From contig NZ_JADKYP010000005.1 in the NCBI RefSeq assembly GCF_015354405.1, positions 62,001-126,000 of the forward strand: a stretch of DNA of 64,000 nucleotides, written 5' to 3'. The notes under the pieces are model-generated. The model saw only the letters and a list, made by a program, of their open reading frames with translations. It was not told the origin of the DNA and searched no databases. How positions within the stretch are numbered: the stretch's first letter is position 1; the number at the start of each line of letters is the position of its first letter. This document shows positions 30,859 through 40,540 of the stretch, one piece after another. The DNA comes from Nocardia sp. BSTN01. GTDB taxonomy: Bacteria > Actinomycetota > Actinomycetes > Mycobacteriales > Mycobacteriaceae. The position numbers were made by a program, and so were the translations under genes.

Positions 30859-31560
30859 GTGTCCCTCTCGAATTCCCACTTTCACCGGCCGTCGCCGATG
30901 ATCGCGCCGTCCATCCTGTCCGCTGATTTCGCTCGTCTGGCGGAGGAAGTACGCGCCGTTGAGGGAGCGGACTGGCTGCACGTCGACGTGATGGACAACC
31001 ACTTCGTACCGAACCTGACCCTCGGCTTGCCGGTGGTGCAGAGTCTGCTGAAGACCACCGACATCCCGCTGGACTGCCATCTGATGATCGAGGATCCGGC
31101 CCGCTGGGCGCCCCCGTACGCGGAGGCCGGTGCCTACAACGTGACCTTCCACGCGGAAGCGACCGACGATCCGGTCGCGGTGGCCCGGGATATCCGCGCC
31201 GCCGGCGCCAAGGCCGGATTGTCGGTGAAACCGAATACCCCCATCGAGCCGTACCTGGAAATCCTGCGCAATTTCGACACGCTGCTGGTGATGAGCGTCG
31301 AGCCGGGATTCGGCGGTCAGTCGTTCATTCCGCACGTGCTGGAGAAGGCGCGCGCGGTCCGCCGGCTCGTCGACAGCGGTGAATTGCGTCTGGTCGTCGA
31401 GATCGACGGCGGCATCAATATGGACACCATCGAAGCCGCCGCCGAGGCCGGTGTGGACTGCTTCGTCGCCGGGTCCGCGGTGTACGGCACGGACGATCCG
31501 GCCGCGACCGTGGAAGCCTTGCGCGAGAAGGTCATCGAGGAGCAGGCGGCGCGGCGCTGA
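30859..31560 (+). CDS. rpe: Ribulose-phosphate 3-epimerase (233 aa)
   Basis: Interconverts ribulose-5-P and xylulose-5-P in the pentose phosphate pathway. [29 protein letters not shown] (catalytic Asp, metal His), [22 protein letters not shown] and [11 protein letters not shown] are all family motifs. GTG at 30859 gives a 13-residue extension before MIAPSIL; the ATG at 30898 is the alternative start. Divergent from rsbW. The 3' end overlaps the next (minus-strand) gene by 29 bp. Confidence 0.95.
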   Translation: MSLSNSHFHRPSPMIAPSILSADFARLAEEVRAVEGADWLHVDVMDNHFVPNLTLGLPVVQSLLKTTDIPLDCHLMIEDPARWAPPYAEAGAYNVTFHAEATDDPVAVARDIRAAGAKAGLSVKPNTPIEPYLEILRNFDTLLVMSVEPGFGGQSFIPHVLEKARAVRRLVDSGELRLVVEIDGGINMDTIEAAAEAGVDCFVAGSAVYGTDDPAATVEALREKVIEEQAARR

Positions 31561-31999
31561 GCCGCGCGGCCTCCACGACCGCGGCCATGGGGACGACCGC
31601 CTCGAGATGGTCGGGCGTCTGGACCCAGATCCGATAGCCGGTCCGTTCGTCCTCGGCCGAGGGCAGCACCACGTGACTGCCCGTGCACGCGACCGTCGTG
31701 TACAGCCGGAACAGTTCGGCCGCAACGGATGTGCTGACGCCGGCGGAGCACGACGGGCCGGTGATGAAGGTCCAGCGCCGCGCCCGCGGATGGTGCACGA
31801 CGGGAGTGACCAGTCCGGACTGGGTGAGCTGGCGCAGGACCCGCTCACCCAGATCGGCGGGCATGGTGACCGCGCCGAATTGCTGCCCGATTTCGAGCAC
31901 GATATGCCGCGATGCGTCGTCCACCGCCGCGGGGAGATGAAAGACGCGGCGATACCGCTCGCAACGATCCGTGAGAGACGTATCGATCACCGTGGTCAC
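31532..31999 (-). CDS. Conserved-looking hypothetical protein (155 aa)
   Basis: GTG at 31999 ([20 protein letters not shown]) follows GGGGGTG at a suitable distance. The middle reads [19 protein letters not shown], then [16 protein letters not shown] and [32 protein letters not shown] resembles short stretches in actinobacterial proteins related to the N-terminus of bifunctional primase-polymerases, but I cannot assign a family. No membrane segment. It overlaps rpe tail to tail. It occupies the place where mycobacteria carry ribG. Confidence 0.6.
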   Translation of the reverse strand: MTTVIDTSLTDRCERYRRVFHLPAAVDDASRHIVLEIGQQFGAVTMPADLGERVLRQLTQSGLVTPVVHHPRARRWTFITGPSCSAGVSTSVAAELFRLYTTVACTGSHVVLPSAEDERTGYRIWVQTPDHLEAVVPMAAVVEAARLSAAPPAPR

Positions 32000-32384
32000 G
32001 CCGCACCCCCATGAGGTTGTTGTCCAATGAACTGTTGGAATCAACTGCATAACAATATTGCTACCGAATTCGCCCTGGTGCAAGCGTTGGGGTTGAATTC
32101 GCTGTCACGTGGGTAACAAATTGAATTCGGCCGCGATCCGAGCCGGTAGAAGCCGGATATTCGACCGGTGAAAACCGTAATTCGATTCCCTTTTCCTGGG
32201 ATTGTCCCGCTATTCCTTTTCGGCATTCCGCGATACGGCCCTCGGGCAGGGGAGCTGCTCGGTCGGCTCGGCGCGTCGCCGATACGGCGCCCGGTTCGGT
32301 GCGCTTTTCCGGTCCGAAAGTCTCGAATGTCCGGCCACGACCGGTCCGTAGGACGGCCGGATGTGCTCTGCTACAGCGCGTCGT
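32000..32384. other. 385-bp noncoding, comparatively AT-rich stretch
   Basis: Upstream of 31999 (minus) and before the ribE promoter. Contains AT-rich patches (32040-32070, 32110-32220) unlike its surroundings. A 74-codon frame at 32168-32392 lacks a ribosome-binding site and coding character. No repeat or RNA gene recognised. Confidence 0.4.
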
Positions 32385-32390
32385 TACGCT
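32385..32390 (+). promoter_or_regulatory. Predicted -10 of ribE
   Basis: TACGCT, with transcription expected near 32397, immediately before the strong hairpin at 32400-32427. Confidence 0.4.
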
Positions 32391-32399
32391 GATGACACT

Positions 32400-32427
32400 G
32401 CGGCCCGTGGGGAATACCCCGGGCCGC
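32400..32427 (+). promoter_or_regulatory. Leader hairpin upstream of ribE
   Basis: GCGGCCC pairs with GGGCCGC and, after a two-base bulge, GGGG pairs with CCCC around an AATA loop. A second weaker stem CGCCC/GGGCG follows nearer to the gene. It does not carry the conserved cores of an FMN riboswitch. It may be a terminator of upstream transcription or a regulatory leader. Confidence 0.5.
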
Positions 32428-32489
32428 CGGCACCGTTTGCGCTAACGGACGCCCCTACGCGGTGGGCGCCGGGCTGACAGGAGATACGG

Positions 32490-33110
32490 ATGTTCACAGG
32501 CATCGTGGAGGAGCTGGGCGAGATCGTCGCCGCCGAGCGGTCCGCGGACGCGGCCAGGCTCACGATTCGCGGCGCGACCGTAACCTCCGATGCCCGCCAC
32601 GGCGACTCCATCGCCGTCAACGGGGTCTGCCTGACCGTGGTCGACGTCGTCGACGGCGACAGCTTCACCACCGACGTGATGGGGGAGACGCTCAACCGCT
32701 CCGGCATCGGCAAACTCGACATCGGGTCGAAGGTGAACCTGGAGCGCGCCGCGGCGGTGAACAGCCGGCTCGGTGGCCACATCGTGCAGGGCCATGTCGA
32801 CGGCACCGGGGTCATCCTGTCGCGCACCCCTTCCGACAACTGGGAGGTCGTGCGAATCTCGTTGCCCGGCAATCTGGCTCGCTATGTGGTCGAGAAGGGG
32901 TCGATCACCGTGGACGGTATCTCGCTGACCGTGTCGGGCCTCGGCGTCGACGACGGCGGCGAGCCCGGGCATCGCGACTGGTTCGAGGTCTCGTTGATCC
33001 CCACCACCCGCGAACTCACCACCCTCGGCGCCGCGCCCGCCGGCACCACGGTGAACCTGGAGGTCGATGTCATCGCCAAATATGTCGAGCGACTCCAGCA
33101 GCGTGGCTGA
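32490..33110 (+). CDS. ribE: Riboflavin synthase alpha subunit (206 aa)
   Basis: Dismutates two 6,7-dimethyl-8-ribityllumazines to riboflavin. MFTGIVEELGEI opens the first lumazine-binding repeat; GDSIAVNGVCLTVV and the second-repeat equivalent GSITVDGISLTVSGL are the paired motifs, with LGGHIVQGHVDGTG between. ATG at 32490 follows AGGAGA. Together with ribBA and ribH it forms the riboflavin cluster, but ribD is absent here. Confidence 0.95.
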   Translation: MFTGIVEELGEIVAAERSADAARLTIRGATVTSDARHGDSIAVNGVCLTVVDVVDGDSFTTDVMGETLNRSGIGKLDIGSKVNLERAAAVNSRLGGHIVQGHVDGTGVILSRTPSDNWEVVRISLPGNLARYVVEKGSITVDGISLTVSGLGVDDGGEPGHRDWFEVSLIPTTRELTTLGAAPAGTTVNLEVDVIAKYVERLQQRG

Positions 33111-33191
33111 CCGGAGCAACCGCGACGTCGTACCGGCGACCCGACCCAGTAGGCTCGAGTCGCACCTAATCCGAAGTGGAGCACAGCAGAC

Positions 33192-34951
<1,760 letters not shown>

Positions 34952-34955
34952 ACCG

Positions 34956-35459
34956 ATGCCGCCGGTCGTGCACCTGTTCAAACGCGGTCCGCGGCCCCCG
35001 GCCGCGGACGGACAGCAGTGGGATCTCGAGGTGCGTCCGCGCCGGGCGGTGCGCACCGCGCGCATCGTGGCGGCCGTGATCGCGGTGTTGTTCATTCTGG
35101 CCGGGGCGTTGTCCAGCAATTCGACGACCGGGGTGAACTTCCGCGGTGCCGATCAGGTGGCGATCATCTGCTTCGGATTGTTGCTGGCCGGTGCCGTGCT
35201 GCTGCTGACCCGGCCGCGGGTGCGCGTCGGACCGCAGGGCGTCGTCGTGCGCAACATCCTGGGCGACAACGAGTTCCGCTGGGCCGATATTCGCGGCGTC
35301 GCGATTCCGGACAAGAAGGCCTGGGCGCGACTGGAATTGGCTGGCGACGAATACGTTCCGATGCTGGCGATCCGCGTCAACGACAAGGATCACGCCGCCC
35401 GGGCGATGGATCGCTTCCGCGAACTCGGCGCGAAATACACCGCCGCACAGCAGGACTGA
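34956..35459 (+). CDS. Membrane PH-domain protein (Rv1417-type, 167 aa)
   Basis: Two transmembrane helices (TARIVAAVIAVLFILAGAL; VAIICFGLLLAGAVLLL) precede a cytosolic bacterial PH-like domain (RVRVGPQGVVVRNILGDNEF, WADIRGVAIP, ARLELAGDEYVPMLAI). Same position and architecture as the uncharacterised mycobacterial Rv1417. Co-transcribed with ribH. Convergent with the gamma-glutamyltransferase gene 4 bp away. Function unknown. Confidence 0.85.
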   Translation: MPPVVHLFKRGPRPPAADGQQWDLEVRPRRAVRTARIVAAVIAVLFILAGALSSNSTTGVNFRGADQVAIICFGLLLAGAVLLLTRPRVRVGPQGVVVRNILGDNEFRWADIRGVAIPDKKAWARLELAGDEYVPMLAIRVNDKDHAARAMDRFRELGAKYTAAQQD

Positions 35460-35463
35460 CCCG

Positions 35464-37407
35464 TCAGCGGGCGTCGCCGAGGACGATGCCCTCCCGCCGG
35501 GGATCCGCCCCGCCGATCCAGCCGCCGCTCTCGCGCTGCAGGGCGCTGAGCCCGCTGGACTGCGGGTCCACCGAGACCTGATGCCCCATCTCGCGCAGTT
35601 TCCGCACCAGCGGATCGTGGGCGCCGTTGTCGGTGGCGTCGATCGCGGGATGTTCCCCGCCCACCCCGGTCACCGGTGTGTTCGCCGCGCCGAAGGCCAC
35701 CTGCGAGACCGCCTGCTGCGGATCCAGATGCCAATCCAGCAGGCCTACCAGCGTTTTCACCACGAATTGGATGATCACCGAACCGCCGGGGGACCCGGCG
35801 ACGTCGACCAGTTGACCGCGCGACCCGTCCGGCGTCCGATCGAAGACCAGGGTGGGGCTCATCGAACTGCGCGGCCGCTTCCCGGGCTGTACCCGGTTGG
35901 CCAGCGGCACACCGGCCGCATCGGCTGGCTGCGCACTGAAGTCGGTGAGCTGATTGTTCAGGACGAATCCGTCGACCAGATGGAACGATCCGAACGCCGA
36001 TTCGACGGTGGTGGTCATGGTCGCGGCGTTGCCGTACCGGTCCACCACGGAGATGTGGCTGGTGCCGTGTTCGGGTTGCTGCGCGTCGGTGCCGAGCGGG
36101 ACCGGACCGAAGTCACCCGGCTGCGCGGTGCCCATGGAATGGTTCGGGTCGATGAGGGCCGCTCGCTGTTTCAGATAGTCCTTGTTCACCAGTGCGGCGG
36201 GTGAGCCGCCGGGCAGCGGAACGAAATCGGGATCGGCGATGTACTTGTCGCGGTCGGCGTAGGCGAGCCGCTCGGCCTCCGAGATCAGATGTACCGCTTC
36301 GGCTTTCGGTATGCCGCCGTTGCGGTCGAGACGGTCCGGGGACAGGCCGGCGAGGTCGAAATTCTCCAGAATCCCGAGGGTCGCGGCGACGGTGATACCG
36401 CCGGAGGACGGATTGGGCATCCCGCAGATCCGGTGGGTGCGGTAGTCGGTGCACAGGGCGGTGCGTTTCTTCGCCTGATATCGCGCGAGATCGTCGAGCG
36501 AGATCTGGCCCGGGGTGCGGCCACCGCTGGTGGTCGCTGTCGCGTCGACGATGTCGCGGGCGACCGCTCCGGTGTAGAAGGCGTCGGGGCCGTCGGAGGC
36601 CACGGCGCTCAACGTCTTCGCCATGGCCGGATTGGCGAGGTGGAAGCCCCGTGGTTTGGGGGAGCCGTCCGGCTGCAGGAAGTACTGCCTGGCATTCGCG
36701 TCCCGGGCCAGGTCCGGGGCCGACTGCGCGATCTGGCTCGCCATCCGGGCGCTGATGTCGAAACCGTTGTCCGCCAGCGAGATCGCGGGACCGAACAGAT
36801 CGCGCCAGGACTGCTTGCCGTGGTCGCGATGGGCGGCCTCGAGCAGTCGCAGCACGCCCGGCACGCCGATCGACCGTCCACTGGCACGGGTATTCGGTTG
36901 CGGCATCGACTGATCGGTGTCGCTGACCCAGCGCAGATAGTTCTCGGTCGCGGCGGCGGGGGCGACCTCACGACCGTCGTAGGCGTCGACCGATCCGGTC
37001 GCGGCATCGTAATAGAGCAGGAATGCGCCGCCGCCGATCCCGGAGGCCTGCGGTTCGACCAGGCCCAGTACCGTCTGCGCGGCGATCAGCGCGTCGGCCG
37101 CGGTGCCGCCGTCGGCCAGGACCTCGCAGGCGGCGTGGGTGGCCAGCGGATTCGCGGTGGAGACCGCGAAGGTGTGGGTGCGTACCGGGGTCATATCGCT
37201 GCGGTATCCGGTGGCGATCTCGGGATTGGTGGCCAGATTCGTCGCACTCGCCGCCGGTCCCGCCGCGGCCGTGATCGGAGTGCCGTCCGGACCTTCGACG
37301 CAGCTTCGGCCGGCCTCGGACGTGGTGGGCGAGCAGCCCGTGAGCAGTCCGGTGGTCAGCAGCAGGGCGGCGCTCGCGCCGGCCAGAATCGCTCGCGTGC
37401 GCCTCAT
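35464..37407 (-). CDS. ggt: Gamma-glutamyltransferase, lipoprotein (647 aa)
   Basis: Cleaves or transfers gamma-glutamyl groups of extracellular peptides. Signal peptide with lipobox LLTGC (Cys25), so membrane-anchored outside the cell. The autoprocessing site is HGTSHISVVD, where the Thr becomes the N-terminus of the small subunit; ASGIGGGAFLLYYD and AGSPGGSVIIQFV are further family motifs. ATG at 37407. A divergent amino-acid permease gene 100 bp away would import the amino acids released (inference). Confidence 0.93.
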   Translation of the reverse strand: MRRTRAILAGASAALLLTTGLLTGCSPTTSEAGRSCVEGPDGTPITAAAGPAASATNLATNPEIATGYRSDMTPVRTHTFAVSTANPLATHAACEVLADGGTAADALIAAQTVLGLVEPQASGIGGGAFLLYYDAATGSVDAYDGREVAPAAATENYLRWVSDTDQSMPQPNTRASGRSIGVPGVLRLLEAAHRDHGKQSWRDLFGPAISLADNGFDISARMASQIAQSAPDLARDANARQYFLQPDGSPKPRGFHLANPAMAKTLSAVASDGPDAFYTGAVARDIVDATATTSGGRTPGQISLDDLARYQAKKRTALCTDYRTHRICGMPNPSSGGITVAATLGILENFDLAGLSPDRLDRNGGIPKAEAVHLISEAERLAYADRDKYIADPDFVPLPGGSPAALVNKDYLKQRAALIDPNHSMGTAQPGDFGPVPLGTDAQQPEHGTSHISVVDRYGNAATMTTTVESAFGSFHLVDGFVLNNQLTDFSAQPADAAGVPLANRVQPGKRPRSSMSPTLVFDRTPDGSRGQLVDVAGSPGGSVIIQFVVKTLVGLLDWHLDPQQAVSQVAFGAANTPVTGVGGEHPAIDATDNGAHDPLVRKLREMGHQVSVDPQSSGLSALQRESGGWIGGADPRREGIVLGDAR

Positions 37408-37507
37408 GCAGGCACTTTAACGCGCACCTGCCCCACCACGCCGGGCATCGTTCCCACACCGGGTAACGTCGAGCCGCCCCGACCTCGACCAAGGGATCAC
37501 CCCACCG

Positions 37508-38977
37508 ATGAGCGAGACACCAGCACAGACGCACCTGTCCGCGGAGGACAGCGGCTACCACAAGAGCCTCAAGCCGCGGCAGTTGCAGATGATCGCGATC
37601 GGCGGCGCCATCGGCACCGGCCTGTTCCTCGGCGCCGGCGGGAGGCTGGCGCACGCGGGGCCGGGACTGTTCCTCGTGTACGCGGTCTGCGGGGTATTCG
37701 TCTTCTTCATCCTGCGGGCTCTGGGCGAACTGGTGCTGCACCGGCCTTCGTCAGGGTCGTTCGTCTCCTACGCGCGTGAGTTCTACGGGGAGAAGGCCGC
37801 TTTCATCGCCGGCTGGACCTATTTCCTGAACTGGTCGATGACGGGCATCGTCGACACCACCGCGATCGCCACCTATCTGCACTACTGGGGTGCGTTCGGC
37901 GCGATCCCGCAGTGGGTGCTGGCGCTGATCGCGCTGTGCCTGGTGTTGAGCGTGAATCTGATCTCGGTCAAATGGTTCGGTGAGCTCGAGTTCTGGGCGG
38001 CGCTGATCAAGGTCGTCGCGCTGGTGTCGTTCCTGATCATCGGCATCGTCTTCCTCGGCGGGCGATTCCGGGTCGACGGGGCCGCAACGGGTTTCGGGCT
38101 GGTCGCGCAGTCCGGTGGCTGGTTCCCGACCGGAGTGCTGCCGCTGGTCACGGTCGCCTCGGGAGTGGTATTCGCCTACGCCGCGGTGGAGATGGTCGGC
38201 ACCGCCGCGGGGGAGACCGAGAATCCGCAGCAGATCATGCCGCGCGCCATCAACTCGGTGATCCTGCGTATCGCCGTGTTCTACGTCGGCTCGCTGATCC
38301 TGCTGGCGCTGCTGCTGCCCTACACCGCCTACCACGCCGACGAGAGTCCGTTCGTCACCTTCTTCGCCGAACTGGGTGTCCCGCATGCCGGTTCGGTGAT
38401 GAACCTGGTCGTGCTCACCGCCGCGTTCTCGAGTCTCAACGCCGGTCTGTATTCGACCGGACGCATTCTGCGCTCGATGGCGGTCAACGGCAGCGCACCG
38501 CGATTCACCGCGCGGATGAACAGCCGCGGTGTGCCCTACGGCGGCATCGTGCTGACGAGTCTGATCGCACTGGTCGGCATCTGGCTCAACTACCTCGTGC
38601 CGGCGCGCGCCTTCGAGATCGTGCTCAACATCGCGTCGCTGGGCATCCTGTCGTCCTGGGCGACGATCGTGCTGTGCCAGCTGGCGCTGTGGCGGCGCTG
38701 GCGCCGTGGTGAGCTGGAACGTCCCGCGTTCCGCATGTTCGGCGCCCCGTATACCGGCATCGCGACCCTGGTCTTCCTGGCCGCGATGCTGGTGCTGATG
38801 GCCTTCGATCACCCGGTCGGCACCTGGACGGTGGCGAGTCTGGTGATTCTGATCCCGGCGCTGATCGTCGGCTGGTTCGCGGCCCGCTCGCGGGTACTGG
38901 AGGTGGCGCGGCTGCGGGAACCGCCCGAGGACGAGCAGCCGGCCAGGCGTTCGGAGTCGGTCCCGGTCGACGACTGA
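37508..38977 (+). CDS. Amino-acid permease, APC family AnsP/GabP-like (489 aa)
   Basis: Twelve predicted helices. Opens [21 protein letters not shown], the classical amino-acid/proton symporter signature, followed by [19 protein letters not shown] and [18 protein letters not shown]. Substrate could be asparagine, GABA or aromatic amino acids. ATG at 37508. The charged C-terminal tail is cytosolic. Neighbour of ggt. Confidence 0.9.
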   Translation: MSETPAQTHLSAEDSGYHKSLKPRQLQMIAIGGAIGTGLFLGAGGRLAHAGPGLFLVYAVCGVFVFFILRALGELVLHRPSSGSFVSYAREFYGEKAAFIAGWTYFLNWSMTGIVDTTAIATYLHYWGAFGAIPQWVLALIALCLVLSVNLISVKWFGELEFWAALIKVVALVSFLIIGIVFLGGRFRVDGAATGFGLVAQSGGWFPTGVLPLVTVASGVVFAYAAVEMVGTAAGETENPQQIMPRAINSVILRIAVFYVGSLILLALLLPYTAYHADESPFVTFFAELGVPHAGSVMNLVVLTAAFSSLNAGLYSTGRILRSMAVNGSAPRFTARMNSRGVPYGGIVLTSLIALVGIWLNYLVPARAFEIVLNIASLGILSSWATIVLCQLALWRRWRRGELERPAFRMFGAPYTGIATLVFLAAMLVLMAFDHPVGTWTVASLVILIPALIVGWFAARSRVLEVARLREPPEDEQPARRSESVPVDD

Positions 38978-38987
38978 TCCGGCCTCT

Positions 38988-39401
38988 CTAGAGAGTGGCT
39001 GTGCTGCTTCGCTTCTCGCGTTCCTCGGCGATGCGGCGTCGCGCCTCGGACCAGTCGATCGGCAGGTCGGCGGCGGGAACGGACCAGAACACGAACGTCG
39101 ATTCGCGCATCACCGCGCGGGCGCGCACGATGGCCGAGGCGTGTGGATCGGTGTGGGCGTAGGCGCCGATCGCCTCCTGATCGGTCCAGGCCGACAGGGT
39201 CCAGAACGTGCGGCGGGTGAGGTCGGCCTTCAGGGCGATACCGAGGGCGCCGGGGGAGCGGCGGGCCTGGCGCCGCAGCACGATCGAGGTGGCGAGAAAT
39301 CCGGGCACGTGCCGCAGTGACCGGACTTCGAGCCGCGAGGCCATGATCTGGACGGTCTCGGTGGTGGGCCGCTCGACGGTGACCCAGGGCAGTGTGGGCA
39401 T
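38988..39401 (-). CDS. Dimeric alpha/beta-barrel protein, ABM/heme-oxygenase-like (137 aa)
   Basis: Short cytosolic protein: LPWVTVERPTTETVQIMASR, then VPGFLATSIVLRRQ, RTFWTLSAWTDQEAIGAYAH and TDPHASAIVRARAVMREST. The pattern of a beta-strand, FWTLSAWTDQEAI and H-x2-A is typical of the antibiotic-biosynthesis-monooxygenase-like barrel. Substrate unknown. Start at ATG 39401 by homology-like length; the ribosome-binding site is weak. Its upstream region contains a perfect 12-bp inverted repeat (39462-39486). Confidence 0.7.
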   Translation of the reverse strand: MPTLPWVTVERPTTETVQIMASRLEVRSLRHVPGFLATSIVLRRQARRSPGALGIALKADLTRRTFWTLSAWTDQEAIGAYAHTDPHASAIVRARAVMRESTFVFWSVPAADLPIDWSEARRRIAEEREKRSSTATL

Positions 39402-39461
39402 GGCGGAGAACTTTCGACGACGTGAGTGAATGCTGACGCCTGCCCAACATCGCATGTTCCC

Positions 39462-39486
39462 CCAATCTTGTCAATGACAAGATTGG
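39462..39486. promoter_or_regulatory. Perfect 12-bp inverted repeat, probable operator
   Basis: CCAATCTTGTCA and TGACAAGATTGG flank a single A. It lies between the stop of the ABC gene and the start of the barrel-protein gene and contains a TTGACA-like -35 on the minus strand. It looks like a TetR/MarR-type operator for 38988-39401 rather than a terminator, as no T run follows. Confidence 0.65.
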
Positions 39487-39488
39487 TT

Positions 39489-40292
39489 TCAGGCGCGTAC
39501 GCTGCGCTCCGCCCGCACATGCCAGCGTCCGTCGTCGGTGCGGGTCAGCCGGATCGGATGGTCGAAACAGGTGCTGATGTTGCCGCTCGTCAGCACCTCG
39601 TCCACGGGTCCGCTCGCCACGCACCGTCCCGCGCGCAGCAGCAGCACATGGGTGGTTCCCGGGGGTAATTCCTCGAGGTGATGGGTGACCAGGACCGACG
39701 CCAGCTCGGGATGGGTGGCCTGCAGCAGATCGATCCGGTCGATGAGCTGTTCCCTGCCGCCGACGTCGAGGCCGGTGGCCGGTTCGTCGAGCAGGAGCAG
39801 CCGCGGCTCGGCGATCAGCGCCCGGGCGATGAGGGCGCGCCCGCGTTCACCTTGGGACAGGGTGGGCCAGCGGGCGTCGCGGCGATGCGACAACCCCATG
39901 AGTTCGATGAGCCGATCCGCCTCGACATCGTCTTCGGGCGTCGGTGACCAGCGCTGCTTGATATCGGCGGTACCGGTCAGCCCGGTCAGCACCACCTCGT
40001 GCGCGGTGAGAGGGTAGGGCGGATTGTGCCGCGGGTCGACATGGCCGATGGCCGTGCGCAATTCGCGCATATCCACCCGGCCCAGCCGATGGCCGAGAAC
40101 GTGCACGCCGCCGTGGGTGGGATGTTCGAACGCGCCGAGCATCTTCAGCAGTGTGGTCTTGCCGGCGCCGTTGGGGCCCAGGAGTGCCCAGTGCTCGCCG
40201 GCGCGCACCGTCAGCGACACCGCGGACAGGATCGGATTGCGGTTGCGCACGAAATCTACGGCGTCCACCTGCAGGATGGGGGAGTCGACCAT
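39489..40292 (-). CDS. Stand-alone ABC transporter ATPase, YlmA/ModF-like (267 aa)
   Basis: Complete nucleotide-binding domain: Walker A GPNGAGKTT, signature LSQGERGRALIARAL, Walker B LLLLDEPATGLD, switch His in VLVTHHLEELP. No permease gene adjoins. Orphan ATPases of this sort occur with iron or molybdate systems or act in the cytosol. ATG at 40292 (MVDSPILQVDAV) is preferred to 40322. Confidence 0.88.
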   Translation of the reverse strand: MVDSPILQVDAVDFVRNRNPILSAVSLTVRAGEHWALLGPNGAGKTTLLKMLGAFEHPTHGGVHVLGHRLGRVDMRELRTAIGHVDPRHNPPYPLTAHEVVLTGLTGTADIKQRWSPTPEDDVEADRLIELMGLSHRRDARWPTLSQGERGRALIARALIAEPRLLLLDEPATGLDVGGREQLIDRIDLLQATHPELASVLVTHHLEELPPGTTHVLLLRAGRCVASGPVDEVLTSGNISTCFDHPIRLTRTDDGRWHVRAERSVRA

Positions 40293-40431
40293 GGACCCCA
40301 CGGTAGCAAACTCCTCAGACAAGCTGATAGGTCGCGGAGTGTGCGAAAAGCGCTGCGAATATGCGGCAACCGTCGACCGGTCGGTATGTGCCCCGCAATC
40401 GGATCGGTCGGTTCGATCGAGTTGCCGGAAA

Positions 40432-40447
40432 AGTGATGTGGATCACG
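40432..40447. promoter_or_regulatory. CRP-type site upstream of the MFS gene
   Basis: A-GTGA-tgtgga-TCAC-G fits the CRP/FNR consensus GTGA-N6-TCAC; it is centred about 100 bp before the MFS start. Actinobacterial CRP (Cmr/GlxR) recognises the same sequence. Confidence 0.6.
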
Positions 40448-40508
40448 ATTGGTCGCTACCCTTTTCCCACCCGGTGCTCGTGCGGAATCACAAGAGATCG
40501 TCCCGCGA

Positions 40509-40537
40509 CGAGATGCCGTGGTCAGAAAGGCATCTCG
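40509..40537 (+). promoter_or_regulatory. Hairpin covering the ribosome-binding site of the MFS gene
   Basis: CGAGATGCC and GGCATCTCG form a perfect 9-bp stem with an 11-nt loop; the purine-rich AGAAAGG is at the loop/stem border and the ATG follows three nt after the stem. Folding would limit translation. Confidence 0.55.
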
Positions 40538-40540
40538 ACC

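Noticed and set aside
32168-32392. 74-codon plus-strand frame upstream of ribE
   Set aside because: GTG start without ribosome-binding site, composition unlike local genes, and it overlaps the predicted ribE promoter.
32390-32489. Possible FMN riboswitch before ribE
   Set aside because: The conserved RFN core sequences and five-stem arrangement are absent, although the leader is structured.
38981-38996. Small palindrome CTCTCTAGAGAG between permease and barrel-protein stops
   Set aside because: Too short to be a convincing terminator or operator.
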